A stretch of DNA of 64,000 bases from Deltaproteobacteria bacterium RIFCSPHIGHO2_02_FULL_40_28 (GCA_001798135.1 MGRJ01000006.1:31651-95650), one strand, 5' to 3'; counted from the first letter of the stretch, positions 54,005 through 63,934 are shown. The notes: generated by a model not told the origin, from the letters alone. Program-made: numbers and translations.

Positions 54005-55672
54005 TTATTCTTCTCGAATCAGAGAAAGAAGGGCACCAGAGGGGGAATTTAAAAGGGGATTGTTAAAATTGTGAAGCAGGCCTCCGCAAATTAAATGAAC
54101 CCGATAAGTAGCCAATAAAAGCAGATTTTGCTGGTTGGTTTTAATGCCTTCTTGCACCAGGCTCCCAATTTCCAAAAGTTCCCCAGCCCAGTCTACAATC
54201 CTTCGGGCATGGGTAGTGCCCCAGGTTGGGTTTGATAAATGATCTGGCGTTATCACTGATAAACCTTCCTTAAAAAATGTGTCATACAGCTTGCGGCTTT
54301 CTGGAAAAACGGTGGTAGGCCAAGCCGCCAAAATTTTTTGCACCTCACCAACAAAACGCCCTAAAAAATCAAACCGCGCCGCATCACGCAAAATCTGGAG
54401 ACCAAGAGTATTGTGTGTGCCCTCCCATGTTTCAAGGATTAAACCATCCCGCACTAAACGGGGTAAAATGGAAAAATCGTTGATAATTCCATTAGCCCCA
54501 AAAACCATAACGGCCTCCTTTATCCCTTCTGTAGTACAAACAGCCGTACGATATTTCATCAGATTGATCAAAAAACGAAGCCACAGGCGTTCATCCCTGT
54601 TTTCAGGCACCAAGCCCACCTGATCCAGCAAGGCCAACATTCCAAAATAAAAATTTCTCCTGGGAATCAAAAGAGACAACAAGTGCGTTAGATATTCTTG
54701 AACAAGCGGATAATGGATGATCTCACTTCCAAATGCAACCCGTTGCTCCGCATAATTTCTTGCCTCAACAAACGCCCTCCTCAAGAAGGCCAAGGCATTG
54801 GCTGCATTATGAATGCGCGATGTATTGATGACATAATTCATCAGATTGTAAAATCCATCTTCCTCCTTGCCAATCAGATAACCGGTAGCGCCTTCAAAAT
54901 CGACCTCAGCTGTGGGTAGAGCTTGCGTCCCCAGTTTGTCTTTTAATCTTCGAATAGAAAGGGAGTTTACTTTTCCATCAATCAAACGGGGAACAAAGAA
55001 AAGGGCCAAACCTTCGGTTCCTGCAGCCGCACCCTCGGGACGAGCAGTCACCACAAAAAATTCGTCATAGGCAGAACAGTACCATTTCTCGGCATAAATC
55101 TGATAACCCTCTTTTGTTTTAACAGCCCTGCCTTCCGTAGCACCCACATCCGAACCACCCGCTTGCTCTGTAATAAACTGAGCTCCAGAGAGCGGATAAT
55201 CAACCGACGATAAAAGCGGAAGAAAGTTTTCTTTGAGAAAAGTAGAGCCTTTGGCAGAGATTACCTTAATAGTCCCATCGGTACACGCCAAAGGACAGGT
55301 GACTCCCCCCGATTCTCCAATCTGTCCCAAGAGATAAATTTTGGCCATTTTTTCAAGTGTGGAGCAGCCCATAAAAATTCCCTGCTCCACAACTTCGCGA
55401 CGAATAGTTTTGGTTTCCAGAGAAATAATAATTTTTTCAGTTCGATTCCCTACTCGATCAAATTTTTGGATCCGGGGAAGTTTTTCAGGACGGGCTGCCT
55501 CATCAGCCAAATTTTCCCAGTGAGACAGATTTTTTTCCCATTTTTCAAAAACTTCATGAAGTGAAGCCGATTTTTCTTTTCCTAGACGATAATCTAAAGT
55601 TTTCTGAAAAGAAACATCGTTAGAAAAAAGACGATCTGTGATGATGGGAGTAAATTCTTTAAGGGTTTTCAT
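54005..55672 (-). CDS. Acyl-CoA dehydrogenase, AidB-like
   Basis: From ATG 55672 the product is 555 residues. It has the FAD/substrate motif TEQAGGSDVGATEG, EKWYCSAYDEFFVV, and the C-terminal ETWEGTHNTLGLQILRDA, which carries the Glu base in AidB-type proteins. Length and motif fit the AidB subgroup rather than short-chain fatty-acid enzymes. Its physiological substrate is unclear; AidB itself is linked to alkylation stress. It is more GC-rich than neighbours. Confidence 0.88.
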   Translation of the reverse strand: MKTLKEFTPIITDRLFSNDVSFQKTLDYRLGKEKSASLHEVFEKWEKNLSHWENLADEAARPEKLPRIQKFDRVGNRTEKIIISLETKTIRREVVEQGIFMGCSTLEKMAKIYLLGQIGESGGVTCPLACTDGTIKVISAKGSTFLKENFLPLLSSVDYPLSGAQFITEQAGGSDVGATEGRAVKTKEGYQIYAEKWYCSAYDEFFVVTARPEGAAAGTEGLALFFVPRLIDGKVNSLSIRRLKDKLGTQALPTAEVDFEGATGYLIGKEEDGFYNLMNYVINTSRIHNAANALAFLRRAFVEARNYAEQRVAFGSEIIHYPLVQEYLTHLLSLLIPRRNFYFGMLALLDQVGLVPENRDERLWLRFLINLMKYRTAVCTTEGIKEAVMVFGANGIINDFSILPRLVRDGLILETWEGTHNTLGLQILRDAARFDFLGRFVGEVQKILAAWPTTVFPESRKLYDTFFKEGLSVITPDHLSNPTWGTTHARRIVDWAGELLEIGSLVQEGIKTNQQNLLLLATYRVHLICGGLLHNFNNPLLNSPSGALLSLIREE

Positions 55673-55819
55673 GAGAACCAACATGCATCGTCTGGTAGGT
55701 CCTTGTCAATTGGGTTATTAGAATCGGGGGTGGATTTCCCCCGAAAAGGTGCTATATTAGTGTGTTGGAGGTGATCCCATAACCGGGGTTTCCGCTGTTG
55801 GCTTATCAAAGCCAAGAAC

Positions 55820-56597
<778 letters not shown>

Positions 56598-56681
56598 CTC
56601 TGTCCCTCACAGCCCTAAAAATAGAAGCGATAGGCTAGTAGAGTTCCAGCTTTTCAGAAGCAATCCTAGCTGCAAAAAATA

Positions 56682-57038
56682 TCAAAGAAACTTTCGGTAA
56701 TCGACCCCAAAGGCCTTACCGAATTTCTTGGCTATTGAAGGACCGATTACCCGCTTGCCGTTGACCATCTTTGAGATATCGGCTTGGAAAATGCCTGTTA
56801 CCTTGGCAAGCCTCTTCTGGGTCCAGGACTGGCTTGTCATATAGGCAATAAGAGCTCCCCGAGGAGTTCCGATTACGGGATCGTTTTTCTTCATCTTAGC
56901 CAAAAGCTCCTCAATCGGCCTTACATCCTGCATTGCCTCCCGAAGGGACTTCTCGATCTTTCTCCGTACATAACGAGTAACGGGGAAGGCAGGAATCACC
57001 TTAATTCGTCCCTTTTCTGTAGTAACGTTGATGGTCAT
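56682..57038 (-). CDS. XRE-family antitoxin (HigA-like)
   Basis: The 118-residue product has an N-terminal region of about 60 residues and a C-terminal helix-turn-helix (MTSQSWTQKRLAKVTGIFQ, ADISKMVNGKRVIGPSIAKK). It follows the toxin gene by 9 bases in the toxin-first order typical of HigBA. It should neutralise the toxin and repress the shared promoter at 57332-57360. Confidence 0.82.
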   Translation of the reverse strand: MTINVTTEKGRIKVIPAFPVTRYVRRKIEKSLREAMQDVRPIEELLAKMKKNDPVIGTPRGALIAYMTSQSWTQKRLAKVTGIFQADISKMVNGKRVIGPSIAKKFGKAFGVDYRKFL

Positions 57039-57047
57039 AATTCCTCC

Positions 57048-57326
57048 CTATTGATAGGCTCCTTCTCGGGTACTAACCTCAATGATCTCCAGGGTCAAAA
57101 TTTCCCTGAAAACCGAATAGATCATGCGATGCCGGTAATCGAGCCTAAGACTCATAAAACCTTTGTAATCACCCACAAGCTCTTTCACATGCCAGGCCTG
57201 AGGTCTTGGCCCTTCTGTTTTTAAATCAATCACGGCTTGGGCAAAGCCTCGCTGAACCGATGGCCTCATCCTGGAAACGGCCTTTTCAATTTTCTTGACG
57301 TTCCGATATTTAACCGTCCACGACAT
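57048..57326 (-). CDS. RelE/HigB-superfamily toxin
   Basis: The 92-residue basic product has the RelE-like layout: VKYRNVKKIEKAVSRM helix, HVKELVGDYKGFMSLRLD and YRHRMIYSVFREILTLEI strands with the Arg residues used in mRNA cutting. Related to ParE/HigB; the exact target is unclear. It begins directly at a promoter with a perfect palindrome, so the message is probably leaderless. Confidence 0.85.
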   Translation of the reverse strand: MSWTVKYRNVKKIEKAVSRMRPSVQRGFAQAVIDLKTEGPRPQAWHVKELVGDYKGFMSLRLDYRHRMIYSVFREILTLEIIEVSTREGAYQ

Positions 57327-57331
57327 AAAAG

Positions 57332-57360
57332 ATAATATGGCATTTATGCCATATAGTCAA
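57332..57360 (-). promoter_or_regulatory. Promoter with palindromic operator of the HigBA-like pair
   Basis: On the minus strand TTGACT (57360-57355), a 17-base spacer and TATTAT (57337-57332) lie 5 bases before the ATG. The spacer and part of the -10 are a perfect palindrome, ATATGGCAT-AA-ATGCCATAT (57335-57354), an almost certain operator for the HTH antitoxin. Confidence 0.85.
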
Positions 57361-57441
57361 GAGGATATTTAGTCTCTCACGTGCTCCAAAAAAAATGTTT
57401 TTGAGGTATTGATATTTGACCTTTTTGGGTTTAGAGTTTCA

Positions 57442-57735
57442 ATGTGTCTGGTTGTCGGCACGAGTGGAAATTTAATTGGCAGTGGTGGTTATACCACATT
57501 AGCCAATGTTCATGGTGTGCATATGTTTTTTGGAGATACACAAACCAAAGAAGTTTTTTTGAGAGCTTCTTATTATCGTAAACATTCGCATGTAGATATG
57601 AAAAGGGCATCGCAATCAGATATGCCATTTCTTGGAAAGCATTTGCCCAAACAGGGATACAAATCAGTTTCAAAAAAAAGATATGATTTCTATTTGGCAC
57701 GCAATTGTTTTTTCTTCTCGGCAAGCCCCAAATAA
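57442..57735 (+). CDS. Doubtful hypothetical protein
   Basis: A 97-residue frame from ATG 57442 (a TTG at 57409 adds 11). The sequence is reasonably protein-like (MCLVVGTSGNLIGSGGYTTL, later KHLPKQGYKSVSKKRYDFYL) but of no family I know, and it has no clear ribosome site. It converges on and overlaps the Bro-N gene by 46 bases. It may be a remnant of a mobile-element gene. Confidence 0.3.
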   Translation: MCLVVGTSGNLIGSGGYTTLANVHGVHMFFGDTQTKEVFLRASYYRKHSHVDMKRASQSDMPFLGKHLPKQGYKSVSKKRYDFYLARNCFFFSASPK

Positions 57736-58556
57736 TTCTGTCTCGTCACAACACTCTGCTTTGTCTGTCCTTCGAGTTCTTTCCTGGCATTGCCAGCAAC
57801 CCGCCCGCCACGGACAGCGGCGGACTTGTTTTGATCGAAACCTTGGGCGTCATCTTTGCGGGCAATCTCAGTGGTGGATGCTTCGCCAAGCATGGTGAAA
57901 ATCAATTCCAAATCGGTCATGTGGTCGCGCAGATTTTCGCGCTTAAGACCTTTGAGATTTTTATACTCAGACGGCGTGACACCAAACGTGGCTTTTGAAA
58001 TTTCAGCGGTCAGGATGGCATATTCTTGGTCGCCACCAACATTGCGATTTTTCCACTCGTCCGTCAGTTCTTCACGAATGGCTATGCCACGCACTCGTTT
58101 TTCAATCCAACTATCGGGATAACCTTTGGCTCGATACAGAGCTTTTGCTCGTTTTGAAGCCAATTCAGGATCTTCAATTTCTTGCACGCGCTCGTAACCT
58201 ACCTTGGCTAACCATCGTTTGAAAGGTTCGGCCCTTGGTGAGGGAATGGACTGAATGATACGAAAAAGAGTTTCAGTATTGGCACAATTGGTTTCACGTA
58301 ATTTACCGTCTGGGGCAGACAGTTTCAACTGTCCGATTTTTTCGGACAGTTCACTAAAACCTTCGTTTTCAATAAGTTTTTTCTTGAGATCCGCCCAATA
58401 CTTGCGAGGACGATTACTTCCAGATAGCACTTCAACCACGTCGATGATGGAAAACCACCACTCATTGTTGTGTAAAATCCGGCGGATTTCTTTTTTGTTG
58501 AAGACGACCAAATGTTTTTCATTTGCAGTTGGTAAATTATTTTTATTCGATGTCAT
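57690..58556 (-). CDS. Bro-N domain protein (DinD/phage antirepressor-like)
   Basis: The 288-residue product has an N-terminal Bro-N domain (EIRRILHNNEWWFSIIDVVE, then SGSNRPRKYWADLKKKL). A C-terminal part follows with GYPDSWIEKRVRGIAIREEL, ATFGVTPSEYKNLKGLKREN and LRDHMTDLELIFTMLGEAST. The latter blocks match DinD-like proteins carried by phages and islands; E. coli DinD is SOS-induced and affects RecA. No other phage genes are nearby. Confidence 0.85.
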   Translation of the reverse strand: MTSNKNNLPTANEKHLVVFNKKEIRRILHNNEWWFSIIDVVEVLSGSNRPRKYWADLKKKLIENEGFSELSEKIGQLKLSAPDGKLRETNCANTETLFRIIQSIPSPRAEPFKRWLAKVGYERVQEIEDPELASKRAKALYRAKGYPDSWIEKRVRGIAIREELTDEWKNRNVGGDQEYAILTAEISKATFGVTPSEYKNLKGLKRENLRDHMTDLELIFTMLGEASTTEIARKDDAQGFDQNKSAAVRGGRVAGNARKELEGQTKQSVVTRQNYLGLAEKKKQLRAK

Positions 58557-58856
58557 ATTTTATACTTCATTAGAGTCTGTTCTTGTTTCCATCCGCCACA
58601 TACAAATAAGGTTCTACTCACACACGGTGATACTTGTACCAGTCTTTGAGCGGATTCTCAATTGAGAAAACTCTGAAAATAAAGGGAGTTATCGGCTTGG
58701 CTGGATTCTTTAAACATATGGAGGCTGATTTTATTTTGGTGCCATTAAAACCGACACAAAGATTTCCTAAGCCGCCATGCTTTCAAGCTCTTGCGCCCAG
58801 GTAAAAACCGTGTCATGAAACTGGTTCCAACTTTCACTCAACAGGTCCACCAAACC
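58557..58856. other. 300-base gap with short coding remnants
   Basis: No full gene is visible. On the minus strand, directly after the sspB TAG and in the same frame, 26 codons read GLVDLLSESWNQFHDTVFTW and continue AQELESMAA to a stop near 58790; this looks like the tail of another gene but I cannot name it. The rest holds no clear promoter, repeat or RNA. Confidence 0.4.
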
Positions 58857-59369
58857 CTACTTCACCAATTTTAAATGAGGTTTTGTGGTTTTTTTGGCGG
58901 GAGCTTTGCGTTTTTTCTTAAGCTTAGCGTTAGGTTCGCTAGCTTCTTCTAGCACTGTCTCTAAGGAAATAAGCTTGGGCTTCTTTTTACTGGGTGATAA
59001 TATTTCTGGTTCCACTTTCGGTGTTGCAACCGGCATGCTAGTAATAAGTTCTTTGGGAATACTCTCAGGAAAAACTACAATTTCTTTTTCAGAACGAGCT
59101 GCATAAATAGCATCCATGGGAATCATACAAAAAAACTGGGTTGTGTGAAAAAACTCCAGGGTGGCCTCGATGTGTTCTTCTTTTATTTTAAAATCAGGAA
59201 TACCAAAAGCATAATCAAAATTAAGAGGAAGTTGTGGATTATTACGAAAAGGCTCGGGCACTAACACTCCAGAAATGCGGGTATCAATAAATACCATCAC
59301 CATTCCAAGACTTAATAACCTTTCGATGTGTCCTTTTTTTGCATCTTTGGGTGCTTCAACAACTTTCAT
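58857..59369 (-). CDS. sspB: SspB-like ClpXP adaptor
   Basis: SspB tethers ssrA-tagged proteins to the ClpXP protease. From ATG 59369 (AAGG site inside the smpB end) the product is 170 residues. The core VFIDTRISGVLVPEPFRNNP and FDYAFGIPDFKIKEEHIEA match the SspB peptide-binding domain, including the aromatic FFCMIP strand. A long Pro/Lys/Glu-rich linker follows, and the protein ends HLKLVK, close to the ClpX-binding tail LRVVK of E. coli SspB. It lies 1 base after smpB and 3 kb from ssrA. Confidence 0.85.
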   Translation of the reverse strand: MKVVEAPKDAKKGHIERLLSLGMVMVFIDTRISGVLVPEPFRNNPQLPLNFDYAFGIPDFKIKEEHIEATLEFFHTTQFFCMIPMDAIYAARSEKEIVVFPESIPKELITSMPVATPKVEPEILSPSKKKPKLISLETVLEEASEPNAKLKKKRKAPAKKTTKPHLKLVK

Positions 59370-59370
59370 A

Positions 59371-59826
59371 TTACCTTCGAGCATTTTTTAAAGTTCGTGA
59401 GATAGCTCTATCAGCTTCTCTTTTCTTAATGGTTTGCCTTTTATCAATCGTTTTTTTCCCTTTTCCCAATCCTAATAAAACCTTGGCAACCCCCTTCTTG
59501 AAATACATCTTCAAGGGAATGAGGGCAATTCCCTTTTGTTGGGTAACTCCAATCAATTTGTCAATTTCAGAACGATGTAAAAGAAGTTTTCGGGTACGTA
59601 AGGGTTCGTGGTTATTGTAGCTAGCTTGGGCATAAGGAGCAATATGGGAATTAAGAAGCTCGGCACTGCCCCCACGTACAATGGCATAGGCATCATTTAA
59701 ATTACCACCACCCGCACGAAGCGATTTAACTTCACTACCCGTTAATATCATCCCCGCCTCGAGGGTTTCTATAATTTCGTAGTGAAAGCGGGCCTTTCGA
59801 TTTTCACAAAGAACTTTTTCACTCAT
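59371..59826 (-). CDS. smpB: SsrA-binding protein SmpB
   Basis: SmpB carries tmRNA to stalled ribosomes. From ATG 59826 the product is 151 residues, with LEAGMILTGSEVKSLRAG, the NSHIAPYAQASYNNHEP block, RKLLLHRSEIDKLIG and the basic C-terminal tail (KGKKTIDKRQTIKKREADR) that enters the mRNA channel. An in-frame Met at 59844 is possible but overlaps repeat DNA. It is directly upstream of sspB. Confidence 0.97.
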   Translation of the reverse strand: MSEKVLCENRKARFHYEIIETLEAGMILTGSEVKSLRAGGGNLNDAYAIVRGGSAELLNSHIAPYAQASYNNHEPLRTRKLLLHRSEIDKLIGVTQQKGIALIPLKMYFKKGVAKVLLGLGKGKKTIDKRQTIKKREADRAISRTLKNARR

Positions 59827-59835
59827 GGGAATAAA

Positions 59836-59887
59836 CCCCCTCACCCTACACCCTCTCCCCCAAGGGGGAGAGGGATCGTGGGTGATG
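59836..59887. repeat. CCCTCTCCC-type hairpin repeat, copy D
   Basis: Arms CCCTCTCCCCC (59851-59861) and GGGGGAGAGGG (59864-59874) form an 11-bp stem with CCCTCACCC and GGGTGATGGG outside it. It encodes the last residues of the ferredoxin-like gene ([11 protein letters not shown]) and lies just before the smpB start. Confidence 0.8.
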
Positions 59888-60230
59888 GGTCGATTTTATT
59901 TTCCTCTACCACTTCCCCTCGAATCAAATGCCTCTGAATAATTTGTTCTAAAACTTCCGGCGTACATGAGTGATACCAAATTCCATCGGGATACACCACC
60001 GCAATGGGACCATTAACACAAATGCGCAAGCAATTGGCTTTGGTGCGAAAAATTCCACCTGTACCCGTTAAACCTAATTCATCTAAACGATTTTTAAGAT
60101 AATCCCACGACTGAAGAGATAATTCCTTACTACAACATTTAGGTTTGGTTTGATCACAGCATAAAAATAGATGCCGCTTGATTTCATGAATTTTAAACTG
60201 TGTGCTGCTTTTAATCTCATCGTGGCTCAT
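59841..60230 (-). CDS. Thioredoxin-like [2Fe-2S] ferredoxin
   Basis: The 129-residue product has the thioredoxin-like ferredoxin pattern: [14 protein letters not shown] at about residues 20-33, then [20 protein letters not shown] with Cys-x3-Cys and the family's GPxxVVYPDGxWY block. It would carry electrons through a [2Fe-2S] cluster; the partner is unknown. The last residues come from a repeat, so the native end was probably a few residues shorter. Confidence 0.87.
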   Translation of the reverse strand: MSHDEIKSSTQFKIHEIKRHLFLCCDQTKPKCCSKELSLQSWDYLKNRLDELGLTGTGGIFRTKANCLRICVNGPIAVVYPDGIWYHSCTPEVLEQIIQRHLIRGEVVEENKIDPSPTIPLPLGGEGVG

Positions 60231-60240
60231 GCAAAAAAGC

Positions 60241-60273
60241 TACACTAAACGCGCTAAAACCTCAATGGGTCTT
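60241..60273. repeat. 33-bp direct repeat, left copy
   Basis: Identical over 33 bases to 61668-61700 and in the same orientation. On the minus strand it encodes RPIEVLARLV and a stop codon, the C-terminus of the large protein at 61667-63934. The two copies bracket the DUF4143 ATPase gene. Confidence 0.93.
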
Positions 60274-60322
60274 GCCAAATAAACAATTGGGGTCTGTTGA
60301 AAAATGTTTCCTTTGTCATCCA

Positions 60323-61585
60323 TCAGAAAACCAAGGTTAGTGGTAAAAACCAAATTTTTTCATCCAAAACAGTGGGAGTCGATTTTTCAGGTCCTAGAAC
60401 AATGGCTAGACTTTCCTTATTTTCATTCACAAATTTTTTTAAGATCCGCCAGTCATAAGAAGGAGGTACCTCTGAAGGATGGAATTTAAGGGCCACGGAC
60501 CGGCTTCCCCTTTTGAAAATCCATGGAATATCAGCTCCATCACGGTTCCGATAAAAATTCCAAAAAACAGCGTCATCAAAATCACTTGTTTGAGAACGAA
60601 ACTCCTGAGTCAACAGCAAATGAACAGCTTTGATATCAAATAGACATCGGCTTTTTGTCTGTCCTGTCAGGTATCCCCACAATCCTGAATCTTTCCACTC
60701 CACCTGAAATTTTCGAACTGCTTTTTGAGCGCGAATTACCGGTGGAATCATGTCCACAAGGGCCAAAATCTCCAGAGATCGTATCAAGCGTTTAGCCATA
60801 AGAGGAGACAGGGAAGACTTTACCGCTATATCGGAAAGGTTGATCTCATTCCCTTGAACTAAAGCCAATTCTTTTAGGAACGCTAATCCTTGTCTAAAAG
60901 ATAGGGAGGAGAGGGTTGGTTCAACTAAAATGACGTCACGAGTTAAAAGAGTTTCAAAGTAGGCCTCAAACCACATTCCTTTCTTTTGATCATCCTTGGC
61001 AAAACAAGGAATGGGAAGCCCCCCGGAAACTAAGGTTCGGGATAGGCGGTGAACGTCTGTGTTTCTTAGTTTCTTTTTAAAACGATCAAATAAAGAATGT
61101 TCTGAGTTCTTATGATGTATTTTGCCGATAGCTTGAAAGGCTTCCTTTAAAAAAACCGATTTTTCAATCTGGGCAGCTTCAGCCAAAGAAAAAGGAAGAA
61201 GTTCTCTCATGACAATGCGACCGGTGAGAGATTCCCGGATTTCCTTCTTAAGAGTAAACCGGATTGAGCCTGTCAGCAAAAATCGTCCCGGCCTCCTTTT
61301 TACCCCAATCAGATCCTTGATAATCGGAAAAATGCGGGGAGCTTTTTGAGCTTCATCGATCGTTAAAAGAGAGTCACGTTCGAGAAATTGGACCGGCGTT
61401 TCCTCGGCTCTTTGGAGGATGATCTCTCTGTCAAAGGTTTCGAATTCTCCTTTTAAAGTGTCAGTTAATTCCTTAACAAGCGTTGTCTTACCAACCTGAC
61501 GCAACCCGAACAAACCCACGACCGGCGACCAGGAAAGGGCGGACCGAATCACGGGTTCCAAAAAACGTTTTCGTGAATGGGGCAC
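60323..61585 (-). CDS. AAA+ ATPase with DUF4143 domain
   Basis: The 420-residue product starts at a GTG. The Walker A motif is GLRQVGKTTLVKEL at about residues 27-40, Walker B is SLLTIDEAQKAP, and the sensor is FLLTGSIRF. The C-terminal half with FRSQTSDFDDAVFWNFYRNR matches DUF4143. Such proteins are common, horizontally mobile and of unclear function; some have been proposed as restriction-like or toxin-antitoxin-related. The gene and its promoter sit between 33-bp direct repeats, so they look like a mobile cassette. Confidence 0.88.
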   Translation of the reverse strand: MPHSRKRFLEPVIRSALSWSPVVGLFGLRQVGKTTLVKELTDTLKGEFETFDREIILQRAEETPVQFLERDSLLTIDEAQKAPRIFPIIKDLIGVKRRPGRFLLTGSIRFTLKKEIRESLTGRIVMRELLPFSLAEAAQIEKSVFLKEAFQAIGKIHHKNSEHSLFDRFKKKLRNTDVHRLSRTLVSGGLPIPCFAKDDQKKGMWFEAYFETLLTRDVILVEPTLSSLSFRQGLAFLKELALVQGNEINLSDIAVKSSLSPLMAKRLIRSLEILALVDMIPPVIRAQKAVRKFQVEWKDSGLWGYLTGQTKSRCLFDIKAVHLLLTQEFRSQTSDFDDAVFWNFYRNRDGADIPWIFKRGSRSVALKFHPSEVPPSYDWRILKKFVNENKESLAIVLGPEKSTPTVLDEKIWFLPLTLVF

Positions 61586-61591
61586 AAACCC

Positions 61592-61632
61592 ATAGTAACA
61601 GACGTTTTAAATTTTATCAACATAAAACGTCT
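61592..61632 (-). promoter_or_regulatory. Promoter/operator of the DUF4143 ATPase (leaderless)
   Basis: On the minus strand TTGATA (61620-61615), a 17-base spacer and TACTAT (61597-61592) lie 6 bases before the GTG start. The perfect inverted repeat AGACGTTTTA (61600-61609) and TAAAACGTCT (61623-61632) spans the -35 and spacer and is a probable operator. Confidence 0.7.
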
Positions 61633-61666
61633 ATCTTATGAAGTCCATCACTGAGAGTGCGAGAAC

Positions 61667-63934
61667 TTACACTAAACGCGCTAAAACCTCAATGGGTCTT
61701 ACAGAGCGCACCAGGGTAGCTCCAGCGGCTGGACTTCTTTTTGCAAATGAAAAAGATGTATCAGAAGAAAGTGTATCAACTTCAGCAAACTCTCTTAAAT
61801 GTGCAAGCGCTTCCTCTACTGCTTCGGGTTCACCGTGTTTGATAATTTGAGCAAGCTCGTCAAAATCATATCCTGCATCAACAAGTAGCCCAATGGTTTC
61901 CACGTCATAACCATCAGACTCTAAAACTTGCATGATATCGGTAGTACCTACTGGATCACTAGTTCTTTGTGGCCCTCTAGGAGGTGGGCCATTACGCGAA
62001 GGAGTAGAACCTCCACGTCCTCCCCTTTTTTGCAGCATGGGAACAAATTCTCCTGTAGCGTTACGTGTATAAGGTCTCAGCATCTCTCCATAACGAACGG
62101 TGATGGTATTCATGCCCATTAAGGGGGGTAAATCACGCACTCCATTTAATCTCACAACAAGAGCATCTACCGTGGCACTAGGAAAAGTGGGGCCTAAATT
62201 TTCAGGGAGACTAAACCCAATTTCATCATCATGAAAAAATTCAACACCAAGGACACTGATACCAAGGGTTTGTGGCAATCGAATAAGATAAGGGGGTTCT
62301 CCTGGTTCATCCCAATCAATATTCACTTCAAGAAAACCACCAAGATTTTGTTCTAAAGTGGCTAAAGAATCCAAAATCCAAAAACTACTGGCACGCGTTT
62401 CGGCTTCATCTTCTTCCAAAAGGGCTTGGGCGGTTATAGCGTTGCCATAGCGCCTCTGTAACTCTGCTGTAATCCCTACAAAATCAAAAAAGTGGTTTAA
62501 TTGACTCAAAGCACCTTGCGTAAGCCCAACTTGTCTATGGGCTTTTTCAAGCACTAAATCACTCCATCCTGCAGGAGGGTGTTTCAACATTTTTCTTATT
62601 TCCCCAAAAGCCATGTTGGCTTGTTGTATCCTGGAAATTAAACGGGTTATTGTGTACGCAATGAGGTGTCTTTCCCAATCATTGGTAATATTTTTTCCTT
62701 GTAAAAGATCCTGTAAACCAGCAATAGCCATGGCAAAATCAAAGGCAGATTGCCCTAGAGCCGCCATCGCAAGGCCAGGATCCCTCTCTCGATACATCAT
62801 CCCTCGGCCTAAATTAGAATACCCTGAATGAATTAAAAGGGCACTTACAACACCTCTCTCTCCCCACCTTACAAGGCGATCATAGTCATCGGTTCCAAAG
62901 GGATAATTAAATCTTTGCACAACGGCAATATCTCTGTTGTCTACACGATAAGAATCAAATATAGCACCTTGAGTCGCATGGTGAGTTTGTGTATATTCAG
63001 CATCTTCAGCCTGTGCTTTTTCTAAAACCAAAGCTACGTTGCTCCACCAAAGTAATGTCATTTTGTGTGCCAAAAGATCAGCCCCTGCATAGGCCATGGC
63101 AGCAGAGTGAGGATGAACTCTTTGAGATACAAATCCTTTCCCTAAATTTAAAAAACCTTCTGCAGCATTAAACAGAGTAAGCGCAGCCCGATAGGGGTTT
63201 TTCCCTTTTTGCATTTGTTCTGCCTGAGTTAAACTGTTTCCAATGCGTCCTAAAACTTCCGGATTAATACCAAACAAAGAATCTGGGAAAGGAAGTGGAA
63301 AACCATCTGGAGAATACTGAGGTATGGGCGGTTGAGTGGTGAGAACAATCATCAGGGTATCTGGATCAATAGATAATTGAAAACGCGTGCGTAATTTATC
63401 GGCGTCATCATAGGGATATTCATACTCTTGAAATTCGGGGATCTCCTCTGGGGGAAGCTCATCACCTGGCTCCAATCCTAAATCAACCCTTCGCCTTGCT
63501 TGATAACTCTCTGTTGTTTCTGCTACTCGTCTTGTTAAAAACTCCCTTTGTTCACCTGACAAATAAGCGCTCTCTAAGATTTCTCCAAACCAGGCTCTGG
63601 CATTGGCCAAATCAGAAAGGGTTTGCCGACTGGCTTCGGCTAACAAGGTTATACCATCTAAACTGCGAAGCATCTCTAGATCGGAAATAGTAAGTACACC
63701 AGAAACTATGCTATTTTGGGTTTCCAGCCCACTTCTTTCGGTCATAAGAGTTTCTCTTTGTTCGGCAATTGCAGCTTCTACCTCTTCTATTTCTCTCGTT
63801 CCATCTGTCATACCTTCCACTTCATCTAAAACATGCAGCATACGATTAACACAAAAGATAATGGCTTCCCTCACTAAAAAAACCACACGGACAGAAGCCT
63901 CATCATCCCCAAATTCATCACTAGGTGGATTCAC
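61667..63934 (-). CDS. Large protein of unknown function, 5' end probably cut by an IS
   Basis: About 755 residues from a GTG at 63934, but that codon lies within the end of an IS30-type remnant, so the true N-terminus is probably lost. The sequence is mostly helical, with acidic segments, a Glu/Pro/Tyr-rich patch near 160-175, and a helical middle rich in Ala and Leu (residues 250-500) that could be TPR-like. A Gly/Arg/Pro-rich linker at about 645-665 (GGRGGSTPSRNGPPPRGP) separates a C-terminal helical domain (TTDIMQVLESDGYDVETIGL) that may be UBA-like. There is no signal peptide and I recognise no family. Its last 33 bases are duplicated at 60241-60273. Confidence 0.6.
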   Translation of the reverse strand: MNPPSDEFGDDEASVRVVFLVREAIIFCVNRMLHVLDEVEGMTDGTREIEEVEAAIAEQRETLMTERSGLETQNSIVSGVLTISDLEMLRSLDGITLLAEASRQTLSDLANARAWFGEILESAYLSGEQREFLTRRVAETTESYQARRRVDLGLEPGDELPPEEIPEFQEYEYPYDDADKLRTRFQLSIDPDTLMIVLTTQPPIPQYSPDGFPLPFPDSLFGINPEVLGRIGNSLTQAEQMQKGKNPYRAALTLFNAAEGFLNLGKGFVSQRVHPHSAAMAYAGADLLAHKMTLLWWSNVALVLEKAQAEDAEYTQTHHATQGAIFDSYRVDNRDIAVVQRFNYPFGTDDYDRLVRWGERGVVSALLIHSGYSNLGRGMMYRERDPGLAMAALGQSAFDFAMAIAGLQDLLQGKNITNDWERHLIAYTITRLISRIQQANMAFGEIRKMLKHPPAGWSDLVLEKAHRQVGLTQGALSQLNHFFDFVGITAELQRRYGNAITAQALLEEDEAETRASSFWILDSLATLEQNLGGFLEVNIDWDEPGEPPYLIRLPQTLGISVLGVEFFHDDEIGFSLPENLGPTFPSATVDALVVRLNGVRDLPPLMGMNTITVRYGEMLRPYTRNATGEFVPMLQKRGGRGGSTPSRNGPPPRGPQRTSDPVGTTDIMQVLESDGYDVETIGLLVDAGYDFDELAQIIKHGEPEAVEEALAHLREFAEVDTLSSDTSFSFAKRSPAAGATLVRSVRPIEVLARLV
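61668..61700. repeat. 33-bp direct repeat, right copy
   Basis: Identical to 60241-60273. This copy is the native 3' end of the large protein gene, encoding RPIEVLARLV and its stop. Confidence 0.93.

Noticed and set aside
57690..58556. Prophage, suggested by the Bro-N gene
   Set aside because: No integrase, terminase, capsid or lysis genes are nearby.
60241..61700. CRISPR repeats
   Set aside because: There are only two copies, they are 1.4 kb apart and they encode a protein end; no spacer array exists in the window.
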